Assembly (NCBI GenBank): GCA_964057225.1
Contig: OZ059895.1
Span: 806,001-870,000, forward strand
Source of the DNA: Auanema rhodensis
Taxonomy: Eukaryota; Nematoda; Chromadorea; Rhabditida; Rhabditidae
Direction: 5' to 3'
Length of the DNA stretch: 64,000 nucleotides
In this document: in pieces, positions 20,258 through 36,054 of the stretch
Layout of the letters: every line of letters begins with the position of its first letter
Numbering within the stretch: position 1 is the first letter of the stretch
Translations under genes and position numbers: made by a program
The notes under the pieces: generated by a model
The model's database searches: none
What the model saw: only the letters and a program-made list of their open reading frames with translations
What the model was told of the DNA's origin: nothing

Positions 20258-23200
20258 AATGCACTATACTACATTGAGAAACGCTTAATACAAAAATTTG
20301 TTATGATCGTTTGAAAAATGATGCATTAGTGTATGTTGAGTTTCCATGTACACTCAACATTGCTTCCAAAAACATTTTGACAAAAATTTTTTCGAAACAT
20401 TTCAAAATAATTTAGCAAAAAGTAGATGTTTTTAGATTCCTTTTTTCAAGGCAAAGACGATGGACAATGTTATTCAACGAAAAAATTAATTCTTCAGGGT
20501 GAAAATCGAGGATATAAGTGTGAACTTATATCAGTTGATATCTCGGTGCATTTTTAAGCTAGCGCAAATCTGATAACACAGATCGACGCAGCTTAAAAAT
20601 CCGCATCGAATGCACTATACTACATTGAGAAACGCTTAATACAAAAATTAGTTATGATCGTTTGAAAAATGATGCATTAGTGTATGTTGAGTTTCCATGT
20701 ACACTCAACATTGCTTCCAAAAACATTTTGACAAAAATTTTTTCGAAAAATTTCAAAATAATTTAGCAAAAAGTAGATGTTTTTAGATTTCATTTTTCAA
20801 GGCAAAGACGATAGACAATGTTATTCAACGAAAAAATTAATTCTTCAGGGTGAAAATCGAGGATATAAGTGTGAACTTATATCAGTTGATATCTCGGTGC
20901 ATTTTTAAGCTAGCGCAAATCTGATAACACAGATCGACGCAGCTTAAAAATCCGCATCGAATGCACTATACTACATTGAGAAACGCTTAATACAAAAATT
21001 AGTTATGATCGTTTGAAAAATGATGCATTAGTGTATGTTGAGTTTCCATGTACACTCAACATTGCTTCCAAAAACATTTTGACAAAAATTTTTTCGAAAA
21101 ATTTCAAAATAATTTAGCAAAAAGTAGATGTTTTTAGATTCCTTTTTTCAAGGCAAAGACGATGGACAATGTTATTCAACGAAAAAATTAATTCTTCAGG
21201 GTAAAAATCGAGGATATAAGTGTGAACTTATATCAGTTGATATCTCGGTGCATTTTTAAGCTAGCGCAAATCTGATAACACAAATCGACGCAGCTTAAAA
21301 ATCCGCATCGAATGCACTATACTACATTGAGAAACGCTTAATACAAAAATTAGTTATGATCGTTTGAAAAATGATGCATTAGTGTATGTTGAGTTTCCAT
21401 GTACACTCAACATTGCTTCCAAAAACATTTTGACAAAAATTTTTTCGAAAAATTTCAAAATAATTTAGCAAAAAGTAGATGTTTTTAGATTTCATTTTTC
21501 AAGGCAAAGACGATAGACAATGTTATTCAACGAAAAAATTAATTCTTCAGGGTAAAAATCGAGGATATAAGTGTGAACTTATATCAGTTGATATCTCGGT
21601 GCATTTTTAAGCTAGCGCAAATCTGATAACACAAATCGACGCAGCTTAAAAATCCGCATCGAATGCACTATACTACATTGAGAAACGCTTAATACAAAAA
21701 TTAGTTATGATCGTTTGAAAAATGATGCATTAGTGTATGTTGAGTTTCCATATACACTTAACATTGCTTCCAAAAACATTTTGACAAAAATTTTTTCGAA
21801 AAATTTCAAAATAATTTAGCAAAAAGTAGATGTTTTTAGATTTCATTTTTCAAGGCAAAGACGATAGACAATGTTATTCAACGAAAAAATTAATTCTTCA
21901 GGGTGAAAATCGAGGATATAAGTGTGAACTTATATCAGTTGATATCTCGGTGCATTTTTAAGCTAGCGCAAATCTGATAACACAGATCGACGCAGCTTAA
22001 AAATCCGCATCGAATGCACTATACTACATTGAGAAACGCTTAATACAAAAATTTGTTATGATCGTTTGAAAAATGATGCATTAGTGTATGTTGAGTTTCC
22101 ATGTACACTCAACATTGCTTCCAAAAACATTTTGACAAAAATTTTTTCGAAAAATTTCAAAATAATTTAGCAAAAAGTAGATGTTTTTAGATTTCATTTT
22201 TCAAGGCAAAGACGATAGACAATGTTATTCAACGAAAAAATTAATTCTTCAGGGTGAAAATCGAGGATATAAGTGTGAACTTATATCAGTTGATATCTCG
22301 GTGCATTTTTAAGCTAGCGCAAATCTGATAACACAGATCGACGCAGCTTAAAAATCCGCATCGAATGCACTATACTACATTGAGAAACGCTTAATACAAA
22401 AATTTGTTATGATCGTTTGAAAAATGATGCATTAGTGTATGTTGAGTTTCCATGTACACTCAACATTGCTTCCAAAAACATTTTGACAAAAATTTTTTCG
22501 AAACATTTCAAAATAATTTAGCAAAAAGTAGATGTTTTTAGATTCCTTTTTTCAAGGCAAAGACGATGGACAATGTTATTCAACGAAAAAATTAATTCTT
22601 CAGGGTGAAAATCAAGGATATAAGTGTGAACTTATATCAGTTGATATCTCGGTGCATTTTTAAGCTAGCGCAAATCTGATAACACAGATCGACGCAGCTT
22701 AAAAATCCGCATCGAATGCACTATACTACATTGAGAAACGCTTAATACAAAAATTAGTTATGATCGTTTGAAAAATGATGCATTAGTGTATGTTGAGTTT
22801 CCATGTACACTCAACATTGCTTCCAAAAACATTTTGACAAAAATTTTTTCGAAAAATTTCAAAATAATTTAGCAAAAAGTAGATGTTTTTAGATTTAATT
22901 TTTCAAGGCAAAGACGATAGACAATGTTATTCAACGAAAAAATTAATTCTTCAGGGTGAAAATCGAGGATATAAGTGTGAACTTATATCAGTTGATATCT
23001 CGGTGCATTTTTAAGCTAGCGCAAATCTGATAACACAGATCGACGCAGCTTAAAAATCCGCATCGAATGCACTATACTACATTGAGAAACGCTTAATACA
23101 AAAATTAGTTATGATCGTTTGAAAAATGATGCATTAGTGTATGTTGAGTTTCCATGTACACTCAACATTGCTTCCAAAAACATTTTGACAAAAATTTTTT

Positions 23201-26200
23201 CGAAAAATTTCAAAATAATTTAGCAAAAAGTAGATGTTTTTAGATTCCTTTTTTCAAGGCAAAGACGATGGACAATGTTATTCAACGAAAAAATTAATTC
23301 TTCAGGGTAAAAATCGAGGATATAAGTGTGAACTTATATCAGTTGATATCTCGGTGCATTTTTAAGCTAGCGCAAATCTGATAACACAAATCGACGCAGC
23401 TTAAAAATCCGCATCGAATGCACTATACTACATTGAGAAACGCTTAATACAAAAATTAGTTATGATCGTTTGAAAAATGATGCATTAGTGTATGTTGAGT
23501 TTCCATGTACACTCAACATTGCTTCCAAAAACATTTTGACAAAAATTTTTTCGAAAAATTTCAAAATAATTTAGCAAAAAGTAGATGTTTTTAGATTTCA
23601 TTTTTCAAGGCAAAGACGATAGACAATGTTATTCAACGAAAAAATTAATTCTTCAGGGTGAAAATCGAGGATATAAGTGTGAACTTATATCAGTTGATAT
23701 CTCGGTGCATTTTTAAGCTAGCGCAAATCTGATAACACAGATCGACGCAGCTTAAAAATCCGCATCGAATGCACTATACTACATTGAGAAACGCTTAATA
23801 CAAAAATTAGTTATGATCGTTTGAAAAATGATGCATTAGTGTATGTTGAGTTTCCATGTACACTCAACATTGCTTCCAAAAACATTTTGACAAAAATTTT
23901 TTCGAAAAATTTCAAAATAATTTAGCAAAAAGTAGATGTTTTTAGATTCCTTTTTTCAAGGCAAAGACGATGGACAATGTTATTCAACGAAAAAATTAAT
24001 TCTTCAGGGTAAAAATCGAGGATATAAGTGTGAACTTATATCAGTTGATATCTCGGTGCATTTTTAAGCTAGCGCAAATCTGATAACACAAATCGACGCA
24101 GCTTAAAAATCCGCATCGAATGCACTATACTACATTGAAAAACGCTTAATACAAAAATTAGTTATGATCGTTTGAAAAATGATGCATTAGTGTATGTTGA
24201 GTTTCCATGTACACTCAACATTGCTTCCAAAAACATTTTGACAAAAATTTTTTCGAAAAATTTCAAAATAATTTAGCAAAAAGTAGATGTTTTTAGATTT
24301 CATTTTTCAAGGCAAAGACGATAGACAATGTTATTCAACGAAAAAATTAATTCTTCAGGGTGAAAATCGAGGATATAAGTGTGAACTTATATCAGTTGAT
24401 ATCTCGGTGCATTTTTAAGCTAGCGCAAATCTGATAACACAAATCGACGCAGCTTAAAAATCCGCATCGAATGCACTATACTACATTGAGAAACGCTTAA
24501 TACAAAAATTAGTTATGATCGTTTGAAAAATGATGCATTAGTGTATGTTGAGTTTCCATGTACACTCAACATTGCTTCCAAAAACATTTTGACAAAAATT
24601 TTTTCGAAAAATTTCAAAATAATTTAGCAAAAAGTAGATGTTTTTAGATTTCATTTTTCAAGGCAAAGACGATAGACAATGTTATTCAACGAAAAAATTA
24701 ATTCTTCAGGGTGAAAATCGAGGATATAAGTGTGAACTTATATCAGTTGATATCTCGGTGCATTTTTAAGCTAGCGCAAATCTGATAACACAAATCGACG
24801 CAGCTTAAAAATCCGCATCGAATGCACTATACTACATTGAGAAACGCTTAATACAAAAATTAGTTATGATCGTTTGAAAAATGATGCATTAGTGTATGTT
24901 GAGTTTCCATGTACACTCAACATTGCTTCCGAAAACATTTTGACAAAAATTTTTTCGAAAAATTTCAAAATAATTTAGCAAAAAGTAGATGTTTTTAGAT
25001 TTCATTTTTCAAGGCAAAGACGATAGACAATGTTATTCAACGAAAAAATTAATTCTTCAGGGTGAAAATCGAGGATATAAGTGTGAACTTATATCAGTTG
25101 ATATCTCGGTGCATTTTTAAGCTAGCGCAAATCTGATAACACAGATCGACGCAGCTTAAAAATCCGCATCGAATGCACTATACTACATTGAGAAACGCTT
25201 AATACAAAAATTTGTTATGATCGTTTGAAAAATGATGCATTAGTGTATGTTGAGTTTCCATGTACACTCAACATTGCTTCCAAAAACATTTTGACAAAAA
25301 TTTTTTCGAAACATTTCAAAATAATTTAGCAAAAAGTAGATGTTTTTAGATTCCTTTTTTCAAGGCAAAGACGATGGACAATGTTATTCAACGAAAAAAT
25401 TAATTCTTCAGGGTGAAAATCGAGGATATAAGTGTGAACTTATATCAGTTGATATCTCGGTGCATTTTTAAGCTAGCGCAAATCTGATAACACAAATCGA
25501 CGCAGCTTAAAAATCCGCATCGAATGCACTATACTACATTGAGAAACGCTTAATACAAAAATTAGTTATGATCGTTTGAAAAATGATGCATTAGTGTATG
25601 TTGAGTTTCCATGTACACTCAACATTGCTTCCAAAAACATTTTGACAAAAATTTTTTCGAAAAATTTCAAAATAATTTAGCAAAAAGTAGATGTTTTTAG
25701 ATTTCATTTTTCAAGGCAAAGACGATAGACAATGTAATTCAACGAAAAAATTAATTCTTCAGGGTGAAAATCGAGGATATAAGTGTGAACTTATATCAGT
25801 TGATATCTCGGTGCATTTTTAAGTTAGCGCAAATCTGATAACACAGATCGACGCAGCTTAAAAATCCGCATCGAATGCACTATACTACATTGAGAAACGC
25901 TTAATACAAAAATTTGTTATGATCGTTTGAAAAATGATGCATTAGTGTATGTTGAGTTTCCATGTACACTCAACATTGCTTCCAAAAACATTTTGACAAA
26001 AATTTTTTCGAAACATTTCAAAATAATTTAGCAAAAAGTAGATGTTTTTAGATTCCTTTTTTCAAGGCAAAGACGATGGACAATGTTATTCAACGAAAAA
26101 ATTAATTCTTCAGGGTGAAAATCGAGGATATAAGTGTGAACTTATATCAGTTGATATCTCGGTGCATTTTTAAGCTAGCGCAAATCTGATAACACAGATC

Positions 26201-29200
26201 GACGCAGCTTAAAAATCCGCATCGAATGCACTATACTACATTGAGAAACGCTTAATACAAAAATTAGTTATGATCGTTTGAAAAATGATGCATTAGTGTA
26301 TGTTGAGTTTCCATGTACACTCAACATTGCTTCCAAAAACATTTTGACAAAAATTTTTTCGAAAAATTTCAAAATAATTTAGCAAAAAGTAGATGTTTTT
26401 AGATTTCATTTTTCAAGGCAAAGACGATAGACAATGTTATTCAACGAAAAAATTAATTCTTCAGGGTGAAAATCGAGGATATAAGTGTGAACTTATATCA
26501 GTTGATATCTCGGTGCATTTTTAAGCTAGCGCAAATCTGATAACACAGATCGACGCAGCTTAAAAATCCGCATCGAATGCACTATACTACATTGAGAAAC
26601 GCTTAATACAAAAATTAGTTATGATCGTTTGAAAAATGATGCATTAGTGTATGTTGAGTTTCCATGTACACTCAACATTGCTTCCAAAAACATTTTGACA
26701 AAAATTTTTTCGAAAAATTTCAAAATAATTTAGCAAAAAGTAGATGTTTTTAGATTTCATTTTTCAAGGCAAAGACGATAGACAATGTTATTCAACGAAA
26801 AAATTAATTCTTCAGGGTGAAAATCGAGGATATAAGTGTGAACTTATATCAGTTGATATCTCGGTGCATTTTTAAGCTAGCGCAAATCTGATAACACAAA
26901 TCGACGCAGCTTAAAAATCCGCATCGAATGCACTATACTACATTGAGAAACGCTTAATACAAAAATTAGTTATGATCGTTTGAAAAATGATGCATTAGTG
27001 TATGTTGAGTTTCCATGTACACTCAACATTGCTTCCAAAAACATTTTGACAAAAATTTTTTCGAAACATTTCAAAATAATTTAGCAAAAAGTAGATGTTT
27101 TTAGATTCCTTTTTTCAAGGCAAAGACGATGGACAATGTTATTCAACGAAAAAATTAATTCTTCAGGGTGAAAATCGAGGATATAAGTGTGAACTTATAT
27201 CAGTTGATATCTCGGTGCATTTTTAAGCTAGCGCAAATCTGATAACACAGATCGACGCAGCTTAAAAATCCGCATCGAATGCACTATACTACATTGAGAA
27301 ACGCTTAGTACAAAAATTAGTTATGATCGTTTGAAAAATGATGCATTAGTGTATGTTGAGTTTCCATGTACACTCAACATTGCTTCCAAAAACATTTTGA
27401 CAAAAATTTTTTCGAAAAATTTCAAAATAATTTAGCAAAAAGTAGATGTTTTTAGATTTCATTTTTCAAGGCAAAGACGATAGACAATGTTATTCAACGA
27501 AAAAATTAATTCTTCAGGGTGAAAATCGAGGATATAAGTGTGAACTTATATCAGTTGATATCTCGGTGCATTTTTAAGCTAGCGCAAATCTGATAACACA
27601 GATCGACGCAGCTTAAAAATCCGCATCGAATGCACTATACTACATTGAGAAACGCTTAATACAAAAATTAGTTATGATCGTTTGAAAAATGATGCATTAG
27701 TGTATGTTGAGTTTCCATGTACACTCAACATTGCTTCCAAAAACATTTTGACAAAAATTTTTTCGAAAAATTTCAAAATAATTTAGCAAAAAGTAGATGT
27801 TTTTAGATTTCATTTTTTAAGGCAAAGACGATAGACAATGTTATTCAACGAAAAAATTAATTCTTCAGGGTGAAAATCGAGGATATAAGTGTGAACTTAT
27901 ATCAGTTGATATCTCGGAGCATTTTTAAGCTAGCGCAAATCTGATAACACAGATCGACGCAGCTTAAAAATCCGCATCGAATGCACTATACTACATTGAG
28001 AAACGCTTAATACAAAAATTTGTTATGATCATTTGAAAAATGATGCATTAGTGTATGTTGAGTTTCCATGTACACTCAACATTGCTTCCAAAAACATTTT
28101 GACAAAAATTTTTTCGAAACATTTCAAAATAATTTAGCAAAAAGTAGATGTTTTTAGATTCCTTTTTTCAAGGCAAAGACGATGGACAATGTTATTCAAC
28201 GAAAAAATCAATTCTTCAGGGTGAAAATCGAGGATATAAGTGTGAACTTATATCAGTTGATATCTCGGTGCATTTTTAAGCTAGCGCAAATCTGATAACA
28301 CAGATCGACGCAGCTTAAAAATCCGCATCGAATGCACTATACTACATTGAGAAACGCTTAATACAAAAATTAGTTATGATCGTTTGAAAAATGATGCATT
28401 AGTGTATGTTGAGTTTCCATGTACACTCAACATTGCTTCCAAAAACATTTTGACAAAAATTTTTTCGAAAAATTTCAAAATAATTTAGCAAAAAGTAGAT
28501 GTTTTTAGATTTCATTTTTCAAGGCAAAGACGATAGACAATGTTATTCAACGAAAAAATTAATTCTTCAGGGTGAAAATCGAGGATATAAGTGTGAACTT
28601 ATATCAGTTGATATCTCGGTGCATTTTTAAGCTAGCGCAAATCTGATAACACAGATCGACGCAGCTTAAAAATCCGCATCGAATGCACTATACTACATTG
28701 AGAAACGCTTAATACAAAAATTAGTTATGATCATTTGAAAAATGATGCATTAGTGTATGTTGAGTTTCCATGTACACTCAACATTGCTTCCAAAAACATT
28801 TTGACAAAAATTTTTTCGAAAAATTTCAAAATAATTTAGCAAAAAGTAGATGTTTTTAGATTTCATTTTTCAAGGCAAAGACGATAGACAATGTTATTCA
28901 ACGAAAAAATTAATTCTTCAGGGTAAAAATCGAGGATATAAGTGTGAACTTATATCAGTTGATATCTCGGTGCATTTTTAAGCTAGCGCAAATCTGATAA
29001 CACAGATCGACGCAGCTTAAAAATCCGCATCGAATGCACTATACTACATTGAGAAACGCTTAATACAAAAATTAGTTATGATCGTTTGAAAAATGATGCA
29101 TTAGTGTATGTTGAGTTTCCATGTACACTCAACATTGCTTCCAAAAACATTTTGACAAAAATTTTTTCGAAAAATTTCAAAATAATTTAGCAAAAAGTAG

Positions 29201-29734
29201 ATGTTTTTAGATTTCATTTTTCAAGGCAAAGACGATAGACAATGTTATTCAACGAAAAAATTAATTCTTCAGGGTGAAAATCGAGGATATAAGTGTGAAC
29301 TTATATCAGTTGATATCTCGGTGCATTTTTAAGCTAGCGCAAATCTGATAACACAAATCGACGCAGCTTAAAAATCCGCATCGAATGCACTATACTACAT
29401 TGAGAAACGCTTAATACAAAAATTAGTTATGATCGTTTGAAAAATGATGCATTAGTGTATGTTGAGTTTCCATGTACACTCAACATTGCTTCCAAAAACA
29501 TTTTGACAAAAATTTTTTCGAAACATTTCAAAATAATTTAGCAAAAAGTAGATGTTTTTAGATTCCTTTTTTCAAGGCAAAGACGATGGACAATGTTATT
29601 CAACGAAAAAATTAATTCTTCAGGGTGAAAATCGAGGATATAAGTGTGAACTTATATCAGTTGATATCTCGGTGCATTTTTAAGCTAGCGCAAATCTGAT
29701 AACACAGATCGACGCAGCTTAAAAATCCGCATCG
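20258..29734. repeat. Right-arm domain next to the retroelement, low-order mixture
   Basis: 27 monomers made of three recurring forms: A-type with tttcat and gatag, T-type with aaacattt and cctttttt, and an A-type with cctttttt and gggtaaaa. Order is irregular, with frequent alternation of the first two. The markers of the left HOR (aaattcgg, ggtccat, aaattaattt, atcaattg) are not seen here. No gene or other element is visible. Confidence 0.75.
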
Positions 29735-32700
29735 AATGCACTATACTACATTGAGAAACGCTTAATACAAAAATTTGTTATGATCGTTTGAAAAATGATG
29801 CATTAGTGTATGTTGAGTTTCCATGTACACTCAACATTGCTTCCAAAAACATTTTGACAAAAATTTTTTCGAAACATTTCAAAATAATTTAGCAAAAAGT
29901 AGATGTTTTTAGATTCCTTTTTTCAAGGCAAAGACGATGGACAATGTTATTCAACGAAAAAATTAATTCTTCAGGGTGAAAATCGAGGATATAAGTGTGA
30001 ACTTATATCAGTTGATATCTCGGTGCATTTTTAAGCTAGCGCAAATCTGATAACACAGATCGACGCAGCTTAAAAATCCGCATCGAATGCACTATACTAC
30101 ATTGAGAAACGCTTAATACAAAAATTTGTTATGATCGTTTGAAAAATGATGCATTAGTGTATGTTGAGTTTCCATGTACACTCAACATTGCTTCCAAAAA
30201 CATTTTGACAAAAATTTTTTCGAAACATTTCAAAATAATTTAGCAAAAAGTAGATGTTTTTAGATTCCTTTTTTCAAGGCAAAGACGATGGACAATGTTA
30301 TTCAACGAAAAAATTAATTCTTCAGGGTGAAAATCGAGGATATAAGTGTGAACTTATATCAGTTGATATCTCGGTGCATTTTTAAGCTAGCGCAAATCTG
30401 ATAACACAAATCGACGCAGCTTAAAAATCCGCATCGAATGCACTATACTACATTGAGAAACGCTTAATACAAAAATTAGTTATGATCGTTTGAAAAATGA
30501 TGCATTAGTGTATGTTGAGTTTCCATGTACACTCAACATTGCTTCCAAAAACATTTTGACAAAAATTTTTTCGAAACATTTCAAAATAATTTAGCAAAAA
30601 GTAGATGTTTTTAGATTCCTTTTTTCAAGGCAAAGACGATGGACAATGTTATTCAACGAAAAAATTAATTCTTCAGGGTGAAAATCGAGGATATAAGTGT
30701 GAACTTATATCAGTTGATATCTCGGTGCATTTTTAAGCTAGCGCAAATCTGATAACACAAATCGACGCAGCTTAAAAATCCGCATCGAATGCACTATACT
30801 ACATTGAGAAATGCTTAATACAAAAATTAGTTATGATCGTTTGAAAAATGATGCATTAGTGTATGTTGAGTTTCCATGTACACTCAACATTGCTTCCAAA
30901 AACATTTTGACAAAAATTTTTTCGAAAAATTTCAAAATAATTTAGCAAAAAGTAGATGTTTTTAGATTTCATTTTTCAAGGCAAAGACGATAGACAATGT
31001 TATTCAACGAAAAAATTAATTCTTCAGGGTGAAAATCGAGGATATAAGTGTGAACTTATATCAGTTGATATCTCGGTGCATTTTTAAGCTAGCGCAAATC
31101 TGATAACACAGATCGACGCAGCTTAAAAATCCGCATCGAATGCACTATACTACATTGAGAAACGCTTAATACAAAAATTTGTTATGATCGTTTGAAAAAT
31201 GATGCATTAGTGTATGTTGAGTTTCCATGTACACTCAACATTGCTTCCAAAAACATTTTGACAAAAATTTTTTCGAAACATTTCAAAATAATTTAGCAAA
31301 AAGTAGATGTTTTTAGATTCCTTTTTTCAAGGCAAAGACGATGGACAATGTTATTCAACGAAAAAATTAATTCTTCAGGGTGAAAATCGAGGATATAAGT
31401 GTGAACTTATATCAGTTGATATCTCGGTGCATTTTTAAGCTAGCGCAAATCTGATAACACAAATCGACGCAGCTTAAAAATCCGCATCGAATGCACTATA
31501 CTACATTGAGAAACGCTTAATATAAAAATTGGTTATGATCGTTTGAAAAATGATGCATTAGTGTATGTTGAGTTTCCATGTACACTCAACATTGCTTCCA
31601 AAAACATTTTGACAAAAATTTTTTCGAAAAATTTCAAAATAATTTAGCAAAAAGTAGATGTTTTTAGATTTCATTTTTCAAGGCAAAGACGATAGACAAT
31701 GTTATTCAACGAAAAAATTAATTCTTCAGGGTGAAAATCGAGGATATAAGTGTGAACTTATATCAGTTGATATCTCGGTGCATTTTTAAGCTAGCGCAAA
31801 TCTGATAACACAGATCGACGCAGCTTAAAAATCCGCATCGAATGCACTATACTACATTGAGAAACGCTTAATACAAAAATTTGTTGTGATCGTTTGAAAA
31901 ATGATGCATTAGTGTATGTTGAGTTTCCATGTACACTCAACATTGCTTCCAAAAACATTTTGACAAAAATTTTTTCGAAACATTTCAAAATAATTTAGCA
32001 AAAAGTAGATGTTTTTAGATTCCTTTTTTCAAGGCAAAGACGATGGACAATGTTATTCAACGAAAAAATTAATTCTTTAGGGTGAAAATCGAGGATATAA
32101 GTGTGAACTTATATCAGTTGATATCTCGGTGCATTTTTAAGCTAGCGCAAATCTGATAACACAAATCGACGCAGCTTAAAAATCCGCATCGAATGCACTA
32201 TACTACATTGAGAAACGCTTAATACAAAAATTAGTTATGATCGTTTGAAAAATGATGCATTAGTGTATGTTGAGTTTCCATGTACACTCAACATTGCTTC
32301 CAAAAACATTTTGACAAAAATTTTTTCGAAACATTTCAAAATAATTTAGCAAAAAGTAGATGTTTTTAGATTCCTTTTTTCAAGGCAAAGACGATGGACA
32401 ATGTTATTCAACGAAAAAATTAATTCTTCAGGGTGAAAATCGAGGATATAAGTGTGAACTTATATCAGTTGATATCTCGGTGCATTTTTAAGCTAGCGCA
32501 AATCTGATAACACAAATCGACGCAGCTTAAAAATCCGCATCGAATGCACTATACTACATTGAGAAACGCTTAATAAAAAAAATTAGTTATGATCGTTTGA
32601 AAAATGATGCATTAGTGTATGTTGAGTTTCCATGTACACTCAACATTGCTTCCAAAAACATTTTGACAAAAATTTTTTCGAAAAATTTCAAAATAATTTA

Positions 32701-35700
32701 GCAAAAAGTAGATGTTTTTAGATTTCATTTTTCAAGGCAAAGACGATAGACAATGTTATTCAACGAAAAAATTAATTCTTCAGGGTGAAAATCGAGGATA
32801 TAAGTGTGAACTTATATCAGTTGATATCTCGGTGCATTTTTAAGCTAGCGCAAATCTGATAACACAAATCGACGCAGCTTAAAAATCCGCATCGAATGCA
32901 CTATACTACATTGAGAAACGCTTAATACAAAAATTTGTTATGATCGTTTGAAAAATGATGCATTAGTGTATGTTGAGTTTCCATGTACACTCAACATTGC
33001 TTCCAAAAACATTTTGACAAAAATTTTTTCGAAACATTTCAAAATAATTTAGCAAAAAGTAGATGTTTTTAGATTCCTTTTTTCAAGGCAAAGACGATGG
33101 ACAATGTTATTCAACGAAAAAATTAATTCTTCAGGGTGAAAATCGAGGATATAAGTGTGAACTTATATCAGTTGATATCTCGGTGCATTTTTAAGCTAGC
33201 GCAAATCTGATAACACAGATCGACGCAGCTTAAAAATCCGCATCGAATGCACTATACTACATCGAGAAACGCTTAATACAAAAATTTGTTATGATCGTTT
33301 GAAAAATGATGCATTAGTGTATGTTGAGTTTCCATGTACACTCAACATTGCTTCCAAAAACATTTTGACAAAAATTTTTTCGAAACATTTCAAAATAATT
33401 TAGCAAAAAGTAGATGTTTTTAGATTCCTTTTTTCAAGGCAAAGACGATGGACAATGTTATTCAACGAAAAAATTAATTCTTCAGGGTGAAAATCGAGGA
33501 TATAAGTGTGAACTTATATCAGTTGATATCTCGGTGCATTTTTAAGCTAGCGCAAATCTGATAACACAAATCGACGCAGCTTAAAAATCCGCATCGAATG
33601 CACTATACTACATTGAGAAACGCTTAATACAAAAATTAGTTATGATCGTTTGAAAAATGATGCATTAGTGTATGTTGAGTTTCCATGTACACTCAACATT
33701 GCTTCCAAAAACATTTTGACAAAAATTTTTTCGAAACATTTCAAAATAATTTAGCAAAAAGTAGATGTTTTTAGATTCCTTTTTTCAAGGCAAAGACGAT
33801 GGACAATGTTATTCAACGAAAAAATTAATTCTTCAGGGTGAAAATCGAGGATATAAGTGTGAACTTATATCAGTTGATATCTCGGTGCATTTTTAAGCTA
33901 GCGCAAATCTGATAACACAAATCGACGCAGCTTAAAAATCCGCATCGAATGCACTATACTACATTGAGAAATGCTTAATACAAAAATTAGTTATGATCGT
34001 TTGAAAAATGATGCATTAGTGTATGTTGAGTTTCCATGTACACTCAACATTGCTTCCAAAAACATTTTGACAAAAATTTTTTCGAAAAATTTCAAAATAA
34101 TTTAGCAAAAAGTAGATGTTTTTAGATTTCATTTTTCAAGGCAAAGACGATAGACAATGTTATTCAACGAAAAAATTAATTCTTCAGGGTGAAAATCGAG
34201 GATATAAGTGTGAACTTATATCAGTTGATATCTCGGTGCATTTTTAAGCTAGCGCAAATCTGATAACACAGATCGACGCAGCTTAAAAATCCGCATCGAA
34301 TGCACTATACTACATTGAGAAACGCTTAATACAAAAATTTGTTATGATCGTTTGAAAAATGATGCATTAGTGTATGTTGAGTTTCCATGTACACTCAACA
34401 TTGCTTCCAAAAACATTTTGACAAAAATTTTTTCGAAACATTTCAAAATAATTTAGCAAAAAGTAGATGTTTTTAGATTCCTTTTTTCAAGGCAAAGACG
34501 ATGGACAATGTTATTCAACGAAAAAATTAATTCTTCAGGGTGAAAATCGAGGATATAAGTGTGAACTTATATCAGTTGATATCTCGGTGCATTTTTAAGC
34601 TAGCGCAAATCTGATAACACAAATCGACGCAGCTTAAAAATCCGCATCGAATGCACTATACTACATTGAGAAACGCTTAATATAAAAATTGGTTATGATC
34701 GTTTGAAAAATGATGCATTAGTGTATGTTGAGTTTCCATGTACACTCAACATTGCTTCCAAAAACATTTTGACAAAAATTTTTTCGAAAAATTTCAAAAT
34801 AATTTAGCAAAAAGTAGATGTTTTTAGATTTCATTTTTCAAGGCAAAGACGATAGACAATGTTATTCAACGAAAAAATTAATTCTTCAGGGTGAAAATCG
34901 AGGATATAAGTGTGAACTTATATCAGTTGATATCTCGGTGCATTTTTAAGCTAGCGCAAATCTGATAACACAGATCGACGCAGCTTAAAAATCCGCATCG
35001 AATGCACTATACTACATTGAGAAACGCTTAATACAAAAATTTGTTGTGATCGTTTGAAAAATGATGCATTAGTGTATGTTGAGTTTCCATGTACACTCAA
35101 CATTGCTTCCAAAAACATTTTGACAAAAATTTTTTCGAAACATTTCAAAATAATTTAGCAAAAAGTAGATGTTTTTAGATTCCTTTTTTCAAGGCAAAGA
35201 CGATGGACAATGTTATTCAACAAAAAAATTAATTCTTTAGGGTGAAAATCGAGGATATAAGTGTGAACTTATATCAGTTGATATCTCGGTGCATTTTTAA
35301 GCTAGCGCAAATCTGATAACACAAATCGACGCAGCTTAAAAATCCGCATCGAATGCACTATACTACATTGAGAAACGCTTAATACAAAAATTAGTTATGA
35401 TCGTTTGAAAAATGATGCATTAGTGTATGTTGAGTTTCCATGTACACTCAACATTGCTTCCAAAAACATTTTGACAAAAATTTTTTCGAAACATTTCAAA
35501 ATAATTTAGCAAAAAGTAGATGTTTTTAGATTCCTTTTTTCAAGGCAAAGACGATGGACAATGTTATTCAACGAAAAAATTAATTCTTCAGGGTGAAAAT
35601 CGAGGATATAAGTGTGAACTTATATCAGTTGATATCTCGGTGCATTTTTAAGCTAGCGCAAATCTGATAACACAAATCGACGCAGCTTAAAAATCCGCAT

Positions 35701-36054
35701 CGAATGCACTATACTACATTGAGAAACGCTTAATAAAAAAAATTAGTTATGATCGTTTGAAAAATGATGCATTAGTGTATGTTGAGTTTCCATGTACACT
35801 CAACATTGCTTCCAAAAACATTTTGACAAAAATTTTTTCGAAAAATTTCAAAATAATTTAGCAAAAAGTAGATGTTTTTAGATTTCATTTTCCAAGGCAA
35901 AGACGATAGACAATGTTATTCAACGAAAAAATTAATTCTTCAGGGTGAAAATCGAGGATATAAGTGTGAACTTATATCAGTTGATATCTCGGTGCATTTT
36001 TAAGCTAGCGCAAATCTGATAACACAGATCGACGCAGCTTAAAAATCCGCATCG
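29735..36054. repeat. Tandem duplication of a 9-monomer, 3160-bp HOR block
   Basis: 29735-32894 and 32895-36054 carry the same series of rare variants in the same order: gaaatgctt (30807, 33967), taatataaaaattgg (near 31520, 34680), ttgttgtgatc (near 31883, 35043), ttctttaggg (near 32085, 35245) and taataaaaaaaatta (near 32575, 35735). Each pair is exactly 3160 bp apart (nine monomers plus one inserted A). I noticed only about four base differences, for example acatcgag at 33262 and caacaaaa at 35219. This is a recent duplication. Confidence 0.9.
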
